DNA from: Paraburkholderia sacchari
GTDB lineage: Bacteria; Pseudomonadota; Gammaproteobacteria; Burkholderiales; Burkholderiaceae
NCBI RefSeq assembly: GCF_000785435.2
Contig: NZ_JTDB02000006.1
Span: 248,001 to 312,000, forward strand
Reading direction: 5' to 3'
Length of the DNA: 64,000 nucleotides
Of this stretch, positions 24,712 to 34,560 are shown one piece after another. The translations under genes were made by a program, and so were the position numbers. The notes beneath the pieces were generated by a model. The model made no database searches, was not told the origin of the DNA, and was given only the letters and a program-made list of their open reading frames with translations. Numbering within the stretch: the first letter of the stretch is position 1; every line of letters begins with the position of its first letter.

Positions 24712-27700
24712 ATGTCCATCCATGTCGCGCTGCATCACGTCACCCGCTACCGCTACGACCGGCTCGTCAATCTCGGACCGCAGGTCGTGCGTTTGCGCCC
24801 GGCGCCCCATTGCCGCACGCCGGTTCTCTCGTATTCGATGACCGTCAAGCCGACCGCGCACTTCGTCAACTGGCAGCAGGACCCGTTCTCGAACTATCTC
24901 GCACGGCTCGTGTTCCCGGAACGCACGCGCGAGTTCGAGATCACGATCGATCTCGTCGCCGAGATGTCGGTGTACAACCCATTCGACTTTTTCCTCGAGG
25001 AGAGCGCCGGGCAGTTTCCGTTCCGCTATGACGAGGCGCTGGCCGTGGAGTTGGCGCCCTATTTCGCGTGCGATCCGCAAACTTCCGATGCGCCGGTCTT
25101 CCGCGCGTGGCTCGACGGGATCGACCGCACGCAGACCGGCACCGTGAACTTCCTCGTCGCGCTGAACCAGCAGTTGCAGCGCGACATCCGCTACCTGGTG
25201 CGGCTCGAACCCGGCGTGCAGACCCCGGCGCAGACGCTCGGGCTCGCGTCCGGCTCGTGCCGCGACAGCGCCTGGCTGCTCGTGCAGCTCTGCCGGCATC
25301 TCGGGCTTGCCGCGCGCTTCGTGTCCGGCTACCTGATCCAGTTGACGCCCGACGTGAAATCGCTCGACGGCCCGAGCGGCACCGAAGTCGATTTCACCGA
25401 CCTGCATGCGTGGTGCGAAGTCTATCTGCCGGGTGCGGGCTGGATCGGGCTCGATCCGACCTCCGGGCTGCTCGCTGGCGAAGGACACATTCCGCTCGCA
25501 TGCACGCCGCAGCCGACGAGCGCTGCGCCGGTCGAGGGGCTCATCGACGAATGCGAGGTCGCGTTCGATCACACGATGACGGTCACGCGAATCTACGAAG
25601 CGCCGCGCGTGACGAGACCCTATACCGACATGCAATGGAGCGCGGTGCTCGCGCTGGGCGGCGAGGTGGACGCGGCGCTCGAAGCGGGCGACGTGCGGCT
25701 CACGCAGGGCGGTGAGCCGACCTTCGTGTCGATCGACGACCGCGACGGCGCCGAGTGGAACACCGACGCGCTCGGGCCGACCAAGCGCGGCTACGCGAGC
25801 GCGCTCGTGCAGAAGTTGCGCGCGGAGTACGGTGAAGGCGGCTTCCTGCATTTCGGGCAGGGCAAGTGGTATCCGGGCGAGCAGTTGCCGCGCTGGGCCC
25901 TGTCGATCTTCTGGCGTGCGGACGGGCAGCCGGTCTGGCACGATCCGTCGTTGTTCGCGGACGAGCGCGAGCCCTCGTCCTGTACGACCGCGGACGCGAA
26001 GCGCTTCATCGACACGCTGGCCGCCCGTCTGAACCTGACGCGCGAATTCATCCGCCCGGGTTACGAAGACGTCTGGTATTACCTGTGGCGCGAACGCCAG
26101 TTGCCCGTCAACGTCGATCCGTTCGATGCACGCCTCGACGACGAGCTCGAACGTGCGCGGCTGCGCAAGGTGTTCGAGCAGAAGCTCGACAGCGTGGTGG
26201 GCTACGTGCTGCCGATCCGTCCGCTAGAAGGCGGGCCCGGCCCTGGCGGCGCGCGCTGGGAGACCGGGCCGTGGTTCTTCCGCGACGAGCGGATGTACCT
26301 CGTACCCGGCGATTCGCCGATGGGCTACCGGCTGCCGCTCGACTCGCTGCCGTGGGTCAGCCGTGCCGACTATCCGTACCTGATCGAGCGCGATCCGTTC
26401 GCGCCGCGCGAATCGTTGCCGGACGCCAGCACGCTGCGTGCGCGCCATGCTGCGCCGGGTGCCGTGCCGCAATCCGCGCCGAACGCCGCGCCGCTGTCGC
26501 CGCGCGAGACGCCGCCCCCACGCACCGTGTTGCAGGCACAGGAGGCAGGCCTGCCCGGCGCGCTGCATCCTCGAACCGACGCGCATCGCTTTCCCGCGCG
26601 CTTCGAGTCGGCCGACTGGATCACGCGCACGGCGCTATGCGTCGAGGTTCGCAACCAGATTCTGTATGTCTTCATGCCGCCGCTCGCCGCGCTCGAACAC
26701 TACCTGGAGTTGCTGGCCGCGATCGAGCTGAGCGCGGGCGAACTCGGCATGAAACTCGTGCTGGAGGGCTATGCGCCGCCGCGCGACGCGCGCCTGAAAC
26801 TGCTGCAGGTGACCCCGGACCCGGGTGTGATCGAGGTGAACATCCACCCGGCGGCCAATTTCGGACAGCTCGTGAGCCACACGGAATTCCTGTACGACGC
26901 CGCCTGGCAGACACGTCTGTCCAGCGAGAAGTTCATGGTCGATGGCCGCCACGCCGGCACTGGCGGAGGCAACCACGTGGTGCTGGGCGGCGCGACGCCC
27001 GCGGACAGCCCGTTCCTGCGGCGGCCCGACCTGCTCGCGAGCCTGATCGGCTATTGGCACAATCACCCGTCGCTGTCGTACCTGTTCTCGGGGCTCTTCG
27101 TCGGGCCGACGAGCCAGGCGCCGCGCGTCGACGAGGCGCGCAACGACCAGGTGTATGAGCTCGACATCGCGTTCAGGGAAATCCAGCGCAACAAGCTGCT
27201 GTACGGCGAAGACATGCCGCCGTGGCTCGTCGACCGGGTCCTGCGCAACATCCTGATCGACGTGACCGGCAACACGCACCGCAGCGAGTTCTGCATCGAC
27301 AAGCTCTACTCGCCGGATTCGTCGACGGGCCGCCTCGGGCTCCTCGAACTGCGCGCGTTCGAGATGCCGCCGCATGCGCGCATGAGCGTCGTGCAGCAAC
27401 TGCTGCTGCGCGCGCTGATCGCGCGCTTCTGGGCGACGCCGTATACGACGCCGCTCACGCGCTGGGGCACCGGGCTGCACGACCGCTTCATGCTGCCCGT
27501 GTTCCTGAAGATGGATTTCGACGACGTGCTGACCGAACTCGCCGATGCGGGTTTCGCGTTCGACCCCGCGTGGTTCGCGCCGCACTTCGAGTTCCGCTTC
27601 CCGCTTTACGGGAAAATCGCGGTGAACGGGATCGAGCTGACACTGCGCGGCGCGCTGGAGCCGTGGCACGTAATGGGCGAAGAGGGAGCGAGCGGCGGCA

Positions 27701-28137
27701 CGGTGCGCTACGTCGATTCGTCGCTCGAACGGCTGGAGGTGCGCGTGAGCGGGCTCAACGACAACCGCCATGTGGTGACCGTGAACGGCCGCGCGCTGCC
27801 GCTGCAACCGACCGGCATCTTCGGCGAATATGTGGCCGGCGTGCGCTACAAGGCATGGGCGCCGCCCTCCGCGCTGCATCCGACGATCGGCATTCACGCG
27901 CCGCTGACGTTCGACGTGGTCGACACGTGGATGCAGCGCTCGCTGGGCGGCTGCCGGTATCACGTCGCGCACCCGGGAGGACGCAATTACGCGACGTTTC
28001 CCGTCAACGCGTACGAGGCCCAGAGCCGCCGTCTCGCGCGCTTTGTCGCGATGGGGCATACGCCGGGACCGATGGTCGTCGCAGCGCCCGTGCCGAGCCG
28101 CGAGTTTCCGTTTACTCTCGATCTGCGGCGCGACTGA
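24712..28137 (+). CDS. Transglutaminase-like / DUF2126 large fusion protein
   Basis: A 1141-residue protein. Residues 1-290 are a transglutaminase-like N-terminal and core region with Cys183 (ASGSCRDSAW), then DLHAWCEVYLPG and GWIGLDPTSGLLAGE. Residues about 300-1140 form the DUF2126 region, including TQGGEPTFVS near 330 and GGGNHVVLGG and WHNHPSLSYLFSG further on. This is the usual length for the family. The catalytic role is presumed amide-bond cleavage or transfer on the product of the ATP-grasp enzymes. I start at the ATG at 24712 (MSIHVALHHVTRYRYD), the family start; a GTG at 24676 is in frame upstream. Confidence 0.93.
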   Translation: MSIHVALHHVTRYRYDRLVNLGPQVVRLRPAPHCRTPVLSYSMTVKPTAHFVNWQQDPFSNYLARLVFPERTREFEITIDLVAEMSVYNPFDFFLEESAGQFPFRYDEALAVELAPYFACDPQTSDAPVFRAWLDGIDRTQTGTVNFLVALNQQLQRDIRYLVRLEPGVQTPAQTLGLASGSCRDSAWLLVQLCRHLGLAARFVSGYLIQLTPDVKSLDGPSGTEVDFTDLHAWCEVYLPGAGWIGLDPTSGLLAGEGHIPLACTPQPTSAAPVEGLIDECEVAFDHTMTVTRIYEAPRVTRPYTDMQWSAVLALGGEVDAALEAGDVRLTQGGEPTFVSIDDRDGAEWNTDALGPTKRGYASALVQKLRAEYGEGGFLHFGQGKWYPGEQLPRWALSIFWRADGQPVWHDPSLFADEREPSSCTTADAKRFIDTLAARLNLTREFIRPGYEDVWYYLWRERQLPVNVDPFDARLDDELERARLRKVFEQKLDSVVGYVLPIRPLEGGPGPGGARWETGPWFFRDERMYLVPGDSPMGYRLPLDSLPWVSRADYPYLIERDPFAPRESLPDASTLRARHAAPGAVPQSAPNAAPLSPRETPPPRTVLQAQEAGLPGALHPRTDAHRFPARFESADWITRTALCVEVRNQILYVFMPPLAALEHYLELLAAIELSAGELGMKLVLEGYAPPRDARLKLLQVTPDPGVIEVNIHPAANFGQLVSHTEFLYDAAWQTRLSSEKFMVDGRHAGTGGGNHVVLGGATPADSPFLRRPDLLASLIGYWHNHPSLSYLFSGLFVGPTSQAPRVDEARNDQVYELDIAFREIQRNKLLYGEDMPPWLVDRVLRNILIDVTGNTHRSEFCIDKLYSPDSSTGRLGLLELRAFEMPPHARMSVVQQLLLRALIARFWATPYTTPLTRWGTGLHDRFMLPVFLKMDFDDVLTELADAGFAFDPAWFAPHFEFRFPLYGKIAVNGIELTLRGALEPWHVMGEEGASGGTVRYVDSSLERLEVRVSGLNDNRHVVTVNGRALPLQPTGIFGEYVAGVRYKAWAPPSALHPTIGIHAPLTFDVVDTWMQRSLGGCRYHVAHPGGRNYATFPVNAYEAQSRRLARFVAMGHTPGPMVVAAPVPSREFPFTLDLRRD

Positions 28138-28249
28138 AGCGCGGGACGCTACGGGCTGAACACCCTCGCCACTTCCTGAAGAACCGATTGCGCGTCACCT
28201 GGTATTCACGACGACCAGGGTCACGCGACAACAACGCGACAACGATACG

Positions 28250-30859
28250 ATGCACACGCTCTTCGACACCGGCGCGCAATCCGACGCGGCGGAGCTGGCC
28301 GCCGCGCTGGCCTTGCCCGCCGGCGCGGGGCGCTACGACGAGCTGCGCGGCAGCGCGGCGGGCCTGCATGCGCCCACGCTTGCGCCCGCCTGGCGCGAGT
28401 TCTTCACGGCGGTGGGCAGCGACGGCCTCGCCGATCTCGACCGCCGCGCAGACTCGCTCCAGCGCCGGATGCGCGAGAACGGCCTGTTCTACCAACTCCA
28501 CGAGCAGCGCGCGGGCGACGGCGCGGCGGGCCCCTGGTCGCTCGACCTGCTGCCGCTGATCGTCACGGCGAGAGACTGGGACGTGATCGAGCGCGGCGTG
28601 CTCCAGCGCACGCGGCTGCTCAACGCGATGATGGCCGACCTGTACGGCCCGCAGACGATTCTTGCGCGCGGCCTGCTGCCGCCTGCGCTCGTGACCGGGC
28701 ACCCGGGCTACCTGCGGCCGATGCGTGGCGCGCGCGTGCCGGGCGGCACCTGGCTGCACATCGTTGCGTTCGACCTCGCGCGCGCGCCGGACGGTCAGTG
28801 GCGCATGATGGCGCAGCACACCCAGGGCGCGACCGGGCTGGGCTATCTGCTGGAAAACCGCCTGATCGTGTCGCAGCTGTTTCCGCGCGCGTTCCGGGGG
28901 CTGCGCGTGCAGCGGCTTGCAGCCGCGTACCGGGCGCTGCTTCAAAGCCTGCAGTCGCAGAGCCCCGCTGCCAGGAATTCGCGGATCGTCCTGCTCACGC
29001 CAGGCCCGCACAGCGCGACTTACTTCGAGCACGCGTATCTCGCGCGCTACCTGGGGCTCACGCTCGTCGAGGGCGGCGACCTGACCGCCCGCGACAACCA
29101 TGTGTTCCTGAAGACACTGCGCGGGCTCGAGCCTGTGCACGGGATCCTCCGCCGTGTCGATGACGCGTGGCTCGATCCGCTCGAATTGCGTCCCGATTCG
29201 CTGCTCGGCGTGCCGGGGCTGCTCCACGCGGTGCGCGCGGGCAACGTGCTGCTCGCGAACGCCCCGGGCTCGGGCTTCCTCGAATCGCCCGGCGTGCTGG
29301 GGTTCCTGCCGCGCCTCGCGCAAAGCCTGCTGGGCGAGGTGCTTACGTTGCCCGCAGTCCACTCGTGGTGGTGCGGCGAGGCCGCCGCGTGCGCGGACGC
29401 GCTGCCGCAACTCGCACGCGCGATGGTGCGGCCGACGTGGCCCGCCGCCGCGCAGGCAGGTGGCGAAACCGCGCCGGTAATCGGCGCGCGGCTCACGCCC
29501 GCGCAACTCGACGAGTGGCGAGCGCGAATCACGGACGATCCCACGCGATACACCGTGCAGGCGGACCTGCCGCTGTCGCAGGCGCCGACCTGGCCCGTCC
29601 GCGCGTGGCGGGACGCCGCCGACAGCGCGCGCATCGTGCCGCAGCCCATGCTGCTGCGCGTGTTCGCACTCGCGGACGGCGAGCAAAGCTGGCGGGTGCT
29701 GCCGGGCGGGCTATCGCGCGTCGGCACGCGCGACGCCCTGTTCAACGCGCCGATGCCGCGCGGCGGCAGCACCATGGACACGTGGGTGATGACAGAAGGC
29801 GCAGTCGACAAGACGACGCTGCTGCCGCCCCGCCTCGGCCCCGACGATCTGGTCGGCCGCTCGCGCACGATTTCCAGCCGGGCGGCCGAGAACCTGTTCT
29901 GGCTCGGCCGTTACACGGAGCGCGCGACGAATTTCGTGCGGCTCGCGCGCTGCGCGCTGGTGAGGCTGCGCGGAGAAGACGACGCCGACAGCATCGCGCA
30001 CCTGCAACTGCTCGACACGCTATGTCATGAAAACGGCCTCGTCGCGGCCGACGCGCCGCACGCGCCGGAGCAGCCGCAAGCGTTTCAGGCGGCACTGGGC
30101 GCGGCGCTTGCACACGGAGCGAACCGCGCGACCGGCATTGCCTCCTGCATGTTCGGCATGCGCGCGGCGGCGGCCGCGATTCGCGAGCGGCTGTCGCGCG
30201 AGCAGTGGCGGTTGATCGACGATGCCGCGCAGTTGTTCGTGGACAGCCCCGAAGTGGCGGAGGCGGAAGACCAGCTCGGCAACGACGCGCTGCAACTGCT
30301 CGACCGGCTAGGCCTGCTGCTCGGCGCCATCACCGGCGCGCAGACCGACAACATGACGCGCGACGACGGCTGGCGGTTGCTGTCGATCGGCCGACAGATC
30401 GACCGGCTGGATTTTCTGGGCAGCGTACTGCGCTTTGCCTTCGAGGACGAGACGATGCAGCAGCAGGACGGCTTCGAACTCGTGCTCGACCTGTTCGACA
30501 GCACGATCACATTTCGCTCGCGTTTCCAGCGCTGCTTCGACATCGCGCCGCTGCTCGCGCTGCTCGTGCTCGACACGGACAACCCGCATTCGCTCGCGTG
30601 GGCCGCACAGGCGCTGCGCGGACGGCTCGCGAAAATCGAAAGCGCCGAGCGGCCTGCCACGGCGGCGCAACTCGGAGATGAGATGCCGGACATCGCGCAA
30701 TGGTCGCTGCACGCCCTGTGCGAGACCGACGAGACGGGCCGCTACCGTACGCTGCTGGACCGGCTCGTGGCGACCGGCGCCGCGCTGTGGAACCTGTCCG
30801 ACCGAATCGGCGAGCGCTATTTCAGCCACGTACGCGAGGCGGGCAGGACGCTATGGTGA
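28250..30859 (+). CDS. Fused circularly permuted ATP-grasp and alpha-E protein
   Basis: An 869-residue fusion. Residues about 60-510 are a DUF404/DUF407-type ATP-grasp region (GLGYLLENRLIVSQ, RRVDDAWLDPLELRPDSLLG). Residues about 535-850 are an alpha-E region starting SRAAENLFWLGRYTERATNF. It is therefore a natural fusion of the functions encoded separately at 21186 and 22702, and direct evidence that the two partners work together. The ATG at 28250 is 112 bases after the DUF2126 gene. The gene overlaps the next by 7 bases, indicating one transcript. Confidence 0.93.
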   Translation: MHTLFDTGAQSDAAELAAALALPAGAGRYDELRGSAAGLHAPTLAPAWREFFTAVGSDGLADLDRRADSLQRRMRENGLFYQLHEQRAGDGAAGPWSLDLLPLIVTARDWDVIERGVLQRTRLLNAMMADLYGPQTILARGLLPPALVTGHPGYLRPMRGARVPGGTWLHIVAFDLARAPDGQWRMMAQHTQGATGLGYLLENRLIVSQLFPRAFRGLRVQRLAAAYRALLQSLQSQSPAARNSRIVLLTPGPHSATYFEHAYLARYLGLTLVEGGDLTARDNHVFLKTLRGLEPVHGILRRVDDAWLDPLELRPDSLLGVPGLLHAVRAGNVLLANAPGSGFLESPGVLGFLPRLAQSLLGEVLTLPAVHSWWCGEAAACADALPQLARAMVRPTWPAAAQAGGETAPVIGARLTPAQLDEWRARITDDPTRYTVQADLPLSQAPTWPVRAWRDAADSARIVPQPMLLRVFALADGEQSWRVLPGGLSRVGTRDALFNAPMPRGGSTMDTWVMTEGAVDKTTLLPPRLGPDDLVGRSRTISSRAAENLFWLGRYTERATNFVRLARCALVRLRGEDDADSIAHLQLLDTLCHENGLVAADAPHAPEQPQAFQAALGAALAHGANRATGIASCMFGMRAAAAAIRERLSREQWRLIDDAAQLFVDSPEVAEAEDQLGNDALQLLDRLGLLLGAITGAQTDNMTRDDGWRLLSIGRQIDRLDFLGSVLRFAFEDETMQQQDGFELVLDLFDSTITFRSRFQRCFDIAPLLALLVLDTDNPHSLAWAAQALRGRLAKIESAERPATAAQLGDEMPDIAQWSLHALCETDETGRYRTLLDRLVATGAALWNLSDRIGERYFSHVREAGRTLW

Positions 30860-31866
30860 CGCCGTCGAAATCCGCAGCCGGCGCCAATACAGCCAATACA
30901 GCCGATACCCCCGATTCCCGCCGCGGACGCCTTTTGCGCGTGACGCACGACACGCACTATCAGTATGCGGCGCGCGTCGAAGCGGCCAGGCATCAGGCGC
31001 GCCTCACGCCGCTCTCGACGGCGCGACAGGCGCTGCTGTCGTTCGCGCTCGACATCGAGCCGCAGCCGGAACAGGTCAGTGTCGAGACCGATGCGTTCGG
31101 CAATGCACGCACATCGTTTGGCCTGAACCAGCCACACGAAGCGCTGTTCGTGCGCAGCCGCAGCGTCGTGCGCGTCGTGCCGCCGACGCTTTCGGCGGGC
31201 AGGCGCGGCGAAGCGCCCGACGCAATCGCGCGGCCCGACGCCGCGAATACGAGCACGTGGGAGGCCGTGCGCGAGCGGTTTTGCTATCGCCGGGACGTGC
31301 CGTACGATCCGGCGAGCGAGTTCGTGTTCGCCTCGCCGCATGTTGCGTGCGATGCGGCGCTGGCCGCGTACGCGCGACAGAGCTTCACGCCGCAACGTCC
31401 GCTCGTGCAGGCTGCGTGGGATCTGATGCGGCGGATCCACGCGGATTTCGAATACAAGCCGAGCAGCACCGACGTAACCACGAGCGCACTCGATGCGCTC
31501 GCGATGCGCCAGGGCGTGTGCCAGGACTTTGCGCACGTGATGATCGGCGCGATGCGTTCGCTGGGGCTGGCCGCGCGTTATGTCAGCGGCTATCTGCTGA
31601 CGCAGCCGCCGCCGGGGCAGCCGCGCTTGACTGGCGCGGACGCCTCGCACGCGTGGGTCGAGGTGTACGACCCGGCGTGGCCCGAGGACGGCGGCTGGCT
31701 ACAGCTCGATCCGACCAACGACCGCACGGCCGGTGACGATTACGTGATGCTGTCGATCGGGCGCGATTACGCCGACGTGACGCCGCTGCGCGGTGTGATT
31801 CGCGGCGGCGGCGCGGACCAGGTGCTCAAGGTTGCGGTAACGGTGGAGCCCGTTGAGGAAGCGTGA
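30853..31866 (+). CDS. Transglutaminase-like cysteine protease family protein
   Basis: A 337-residue transglutaminase-like protein. It has an intact Cys223 (RQGVCQDFAHVM), then SLGLAARYVSGYLL, SHAWVEVYDPAW and WLQLDPTNDR with the His and Asp partners. An N-terminal beta domain (about residues 30-120) precedes the core. The first 25 residues are low-complexity (GANTANTADTPDS), encoded by 9-bp repeats. The start at 30853 overlaps the preceding gene by 7 bases and is the only ATG close to the family start. It ends the six-gene cluster and converges on the MFS gene. Confidence 0.92.
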   Translation: MVTPSKSAAGANTANTADTPDSRRGRLLRVTHDTHYQYAARVEAARHQARLTPLSTARQALLSFALDIEPQPEQVSVETDAFGNARTSFGLNQPHEALFVRSRSVVRVVPPTLSAGRRGEAPDAIARPDAANTSTWEAVRERFCYRRDVPYDPASEFVFASPHVACDAALAAYARQSFTPQRPLVQAAWDLMRRIHADFEYKPSSTDVTTSALDALAMRQGVCQDFAHVMIGAMRSLGLAARYVSGYLLTQPPPGQPRLTGADASHAWVEVYDPAWPEDGGWLQLDPTNDRTAGDDYVMLSIGRDYADVTPLRGVIRGGGADQVLKVAVTVEPVEEA

Positions 31867-31921
31867 ATCATGTTGACCGGGCTTGTGCAACAAGCCGCCG
31901 GCCGTGCCGCCGCACATCGCC

Positions 31922-33232
31922 TCAACGATGCGCCTGGGCAAGCGGCTTGGCCTCGCCCCCGCCGGTTTTGCGCCCGAGCACCAGCGTCACCACGGCTGAC
32001 ACCGCGAGCGTCGCCGCCACCACATACAGACCCGCACCATAGCCGCCGGTCGCGCTCTTGAGCCAGCCGATCACCGAAGGCCCGACGAAGCCGCCCAGAT
32101 TGCCGAGCGAATTGATCATCGCGATCCCCGCGGCGGCGCCCGCGCCCGAGAGGAACGCGCTCGGCATCGCCCACAGCGGCGCCTTGGCCGCGCTGATACC
32201 CACGTTGGCGAGCACGAGCGCACCGATGATCGCCGCTGTGCCGTTCGCGCCGGCGGCCAGCACGAACCCGGCGCATGCGAGCAGGCACGGCACCACCACG
32301 TGCCATGTGCGCTCCTGGGTGCGGTCCGAATGGCGCGCCCACAGCACCATTGCCACCACCGCCGCCACGCTCGGGATGCCCGTGAGCAAGCCCGTCTGGA
32401 GCGGGCTGTAGCCGAACTGCTTGACGATCAGCGGTGCCCAGATGCCGAGCGTATACAGCCCCGCCGACGTGCCGAAGTAGATCAGCGCCAGTGCCAGCAC
32501 GCGCGGATTGCACAGCGCCGCCAACACCGCGCCCGTATGGCCGTGCTGCGCATTGCGCGCACTCGCTTCCTCGTCGAGCCTGGCCATGAGCCAGGCCTTT
32601 TCGTCGCTGGCGAGCCACTGTGCCTTTGCCGGTGCATCGGTCAGGCAGCGCAGCACCGCGAAGCCCAGCACGACGGCGGGAATCGCTTCGAGCACGTAGA
32701 GCATCTGCCAGTCGGCGAGACCGAACATCGGCTTCATCTGCATGATCGCGCCCGAGAGCGGCGAGCCGATGGCCGTGGAGATAGGCGCGGCGGCCATGAA
32801 CCACGCGGCGGCCACGGCGCGCTGGCGCGACGGGAACCACTGGCTCAGGTACAGGATGATGCCGGGAAAGAAACCGGCTTCCGCGATGCCCAGCAGGAAG
32901 CGCAGCGTATAGAAACTCGCAGGACCGCTAACGAATGCCGAAGCCGCGCTCACGATGCCCCACGTGACCATCACGCGCGCGATCCAGACGCGCGCGCCCA
33001 CGCGATGCAAGATCAAATTTGAAGGCACTTCGAAGAGGAAGTAGCCGATAAAGAACAGGCCGCCGCCAAAGCCGAACGCCGCCGACGACAATCCGATGGC
33101 CTTGTTCATCGACATCGCGGCGAAGCCCACGTTGACGCGGTCGAGAAAGCTCACGAAATACAGCAGCATCACAAACGGAATGATGCGCCACATGAGTTTC
33201 TTCGAGACTCGGGTTTCGAGTTCGGAATGCAT
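31922..33232 (-). CDS. MFS transporter, anion:cation symporter family (tartrate/dicarboxylate-like)
   Basis: A 436-residue major facilitator with about 12 membrane segments. The family signature DRVNVGFAAMSMN follows helix 1 and FLFEVPSNLILHRVGARVW follows helix 2. These match the phthalate/tartrate/galactarate symporter group. I use the ATG at 33232 (MHSELETRVSKKLMW), the usual start; the longer reading frame begins at 33277. It lies 127 bases after the TtuC/DmlA gene on the same strand, so tartrate or D-malate uptake is likely. The closest named relatives are TtuB-like carriers. Confidence 0.9.
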   Translation of the reverse strand: MHSELETRVSKKLMWRIIPFVMLLYFVSFLDRVNVGFAAMSMNKAIGLSSAAFGFGGGLFFIGYFLFEVPSNLILHRVGARVWIARVMVTWGIVSAASAFVSGPASFYTLRFLLGIAEAGFFPGIILYLSQWFPSRQRAVAAAWFMAAAPISTAIGSPLSGAIMQMKPMFGLADWQMLYVLEAIPAVVLGFAVLRCLTDAPAKAQWLASDEKAWLMARLDEEASARNAQHGHTGAVLAALCNPRVLALALIYFGTSAGLYTLGIWAPLIVKQFGYSPLQTGLLTGIPSVAAVVAMVLWARHSDRTQERTWHVVVPCLLACAGFVLAAGANGTAAIIGALVLANVGISAAKAPLWAMPSAFLSGAGAAAGIAMINSLGNLGGFVGPSVIGWLKSATGGYGAGLYVVAATLAVSAVVTLVLGRKTGGGEAKPLAQAHR

Positions 33233-33359
33233 GTGTCTCCTCCTTGGAGACCGTGCCGCGCGCGAGGCGCGGGTCACGGTTTCAAAGCGGCGCGTGCGTG
33301 TGTCGTGGTGGATTCGTGTGGTTGCGCACGCGCCGTCAAACAGTGATTCAGGCCGTCAT

Positions 33360-34442
33360 TCAGGCAGCAACGGCCACCTTCTCGATCAGCGCGCACACCG
33401 CATCGGTGACTTGTGCGGTAGTGGCCGTGCCGCCGAGGTCGCCCGTGTGCAGCGCCGGGTCGGCGCTCACGCGCTCGATCGCATCCATCACCTGCTGCGC
33501 GGCGGCCTGCTCGCCCAGATGTTCGAGCAGCATCACCACCGACCAGAACGTGCCCACCGGGTTCGCGAGGCCCTTGCCCATGATGTCGAACGCCGAGCCG
33601 TGGATCGGCTCGAACATCGACGGATAGCGGCGCTCGGGGTCGATGTTGCCGGTGGGCGCAATGCCAAGGCTGCCCGCGAGCGCGGCGGCCAGGTCGCTCA
33701 GGATGTCCGCGTGCAAGTTGGTCGCGACGATGGTGTCGAGCGTGGCCGGACGGTTCACCATGCGGGCCGTTGCGGCATCAACGAGTTCCTTGTCCCACTT
33801 CACGTCCGGGAATTCGGCGGCGATCTGGTTGGCGATCTCGTCCCACATCACCATCGCGTGACGCTGCGCGTTGCTCTTAGTGATGACCGTGAGCAGCTTG
33901 CGCGGACGCGACTGCGCAAGCCGAAACGCGAAGCGCATGATGCGCTCGACGCCGGCGCGCGTGAGGATCGAGACATCGGTGGCCGCCTCGATCGGATGCC
34001 CCTGGTGCACGCGCCCGCCCACGCCCGCGTATTCGCCTTCGGAGTTCTCGCGCACGATCACCCAGTCCAGGTCTTGCGGGCCGCAGCGCTTGAGCGGCGC
34101 GTCGATACCTGGCAGGATGCGCGTCGGGCGCACGTTCGCGTACTGATCGAAGCCCTGGCAGATCTTCAGGCGCAGGCCCCACAGCGTAATGTGATCGGGC
34201 ACGTCGGGGTCGCCCGCCGAGCCGAACAGGATCGCGTCCTTGTCGCGGATCTGGTCGAGGCCGTCGGCGGGCATCATCACGCCGTTGGCGCGGTAGTAGT
34301 CGGCGCCCCAATCGAAGTTCTCGAATTCGAACGCGAACGCGCGGTTCGTGCGCGCGAGCGCTTCCAGCACGGCCTTGCCCGCCGGCACGACCTCCTTGCC
34401 AATACCGTCGCCGGGAATGGTTGCGATGCGATACGTCTTCAT
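33360..34442 (-). CDS. ttuC: Tartrate/D-malate dehydrogenase (TtuC/DmlA type)
   Basis: A 360-residue NAD-dependent beta-decarboxylating dehydrogenase of the IMDH/ICDH superfamily. It oxidises D-malate to pyruvate and CO2, and acts on tartrates. The NAD-region start is IATIPGDGIGKEVVPAG. DWVIVRENSEGEYAGVGGR, the TVITKSNAQRH loop and FEPIHGSAFDIMGKG are also present. I use the ATG at 34442 (MKTYRIATIPGDG); a start at 34457 would add five residues. It is transcribed away from a divergent LysR gene and followed by the MFS carrier, so it forms a small utilisation module. DmlA is an equally good name. Confidence 0.92.
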   Translation of the reverse strand: MKTYRIATIPGDGIGKEVVPAGKAVLEALARTNRAFAFEFENFDWGADYYRANGVMMPADGLDQIRDKDAILFGSAGDPDVPDHITLWGLRLKICQGFDQYANVRPTRILPGIDAPLKRCGPQDLDWVIVRENSEGEYAGVGGRVHQGHPIEAATDVSILTRAGVERIMRFAFRLAQSRPRKLLTVITKSNAQRHAMVMWDEIANQIAAEFPDVKWDKELVDAATARMVNRPATLDTIVATNLHADILSDLAAALAGSLGIAPTGNIDPERRYPSMFEPIHGSAFDIMGKGLANPVGTFWSVVMLLEHLGEQAAAQQVMDAIERVSADPALHTGDLGGTATTAQVTDAVCALIEKVAVAA

Positions 34443-34560
34443 GGTGTCCGTCTCCACGTCCTTCGATTGAATGTGGGACCGACTTTACCGAACCTGAAGC
34501 GCTGCAACCGGTGCTAGACTCAAAGCATTCTTAACTTCAATTCACAAGTGCGGGTCATTC

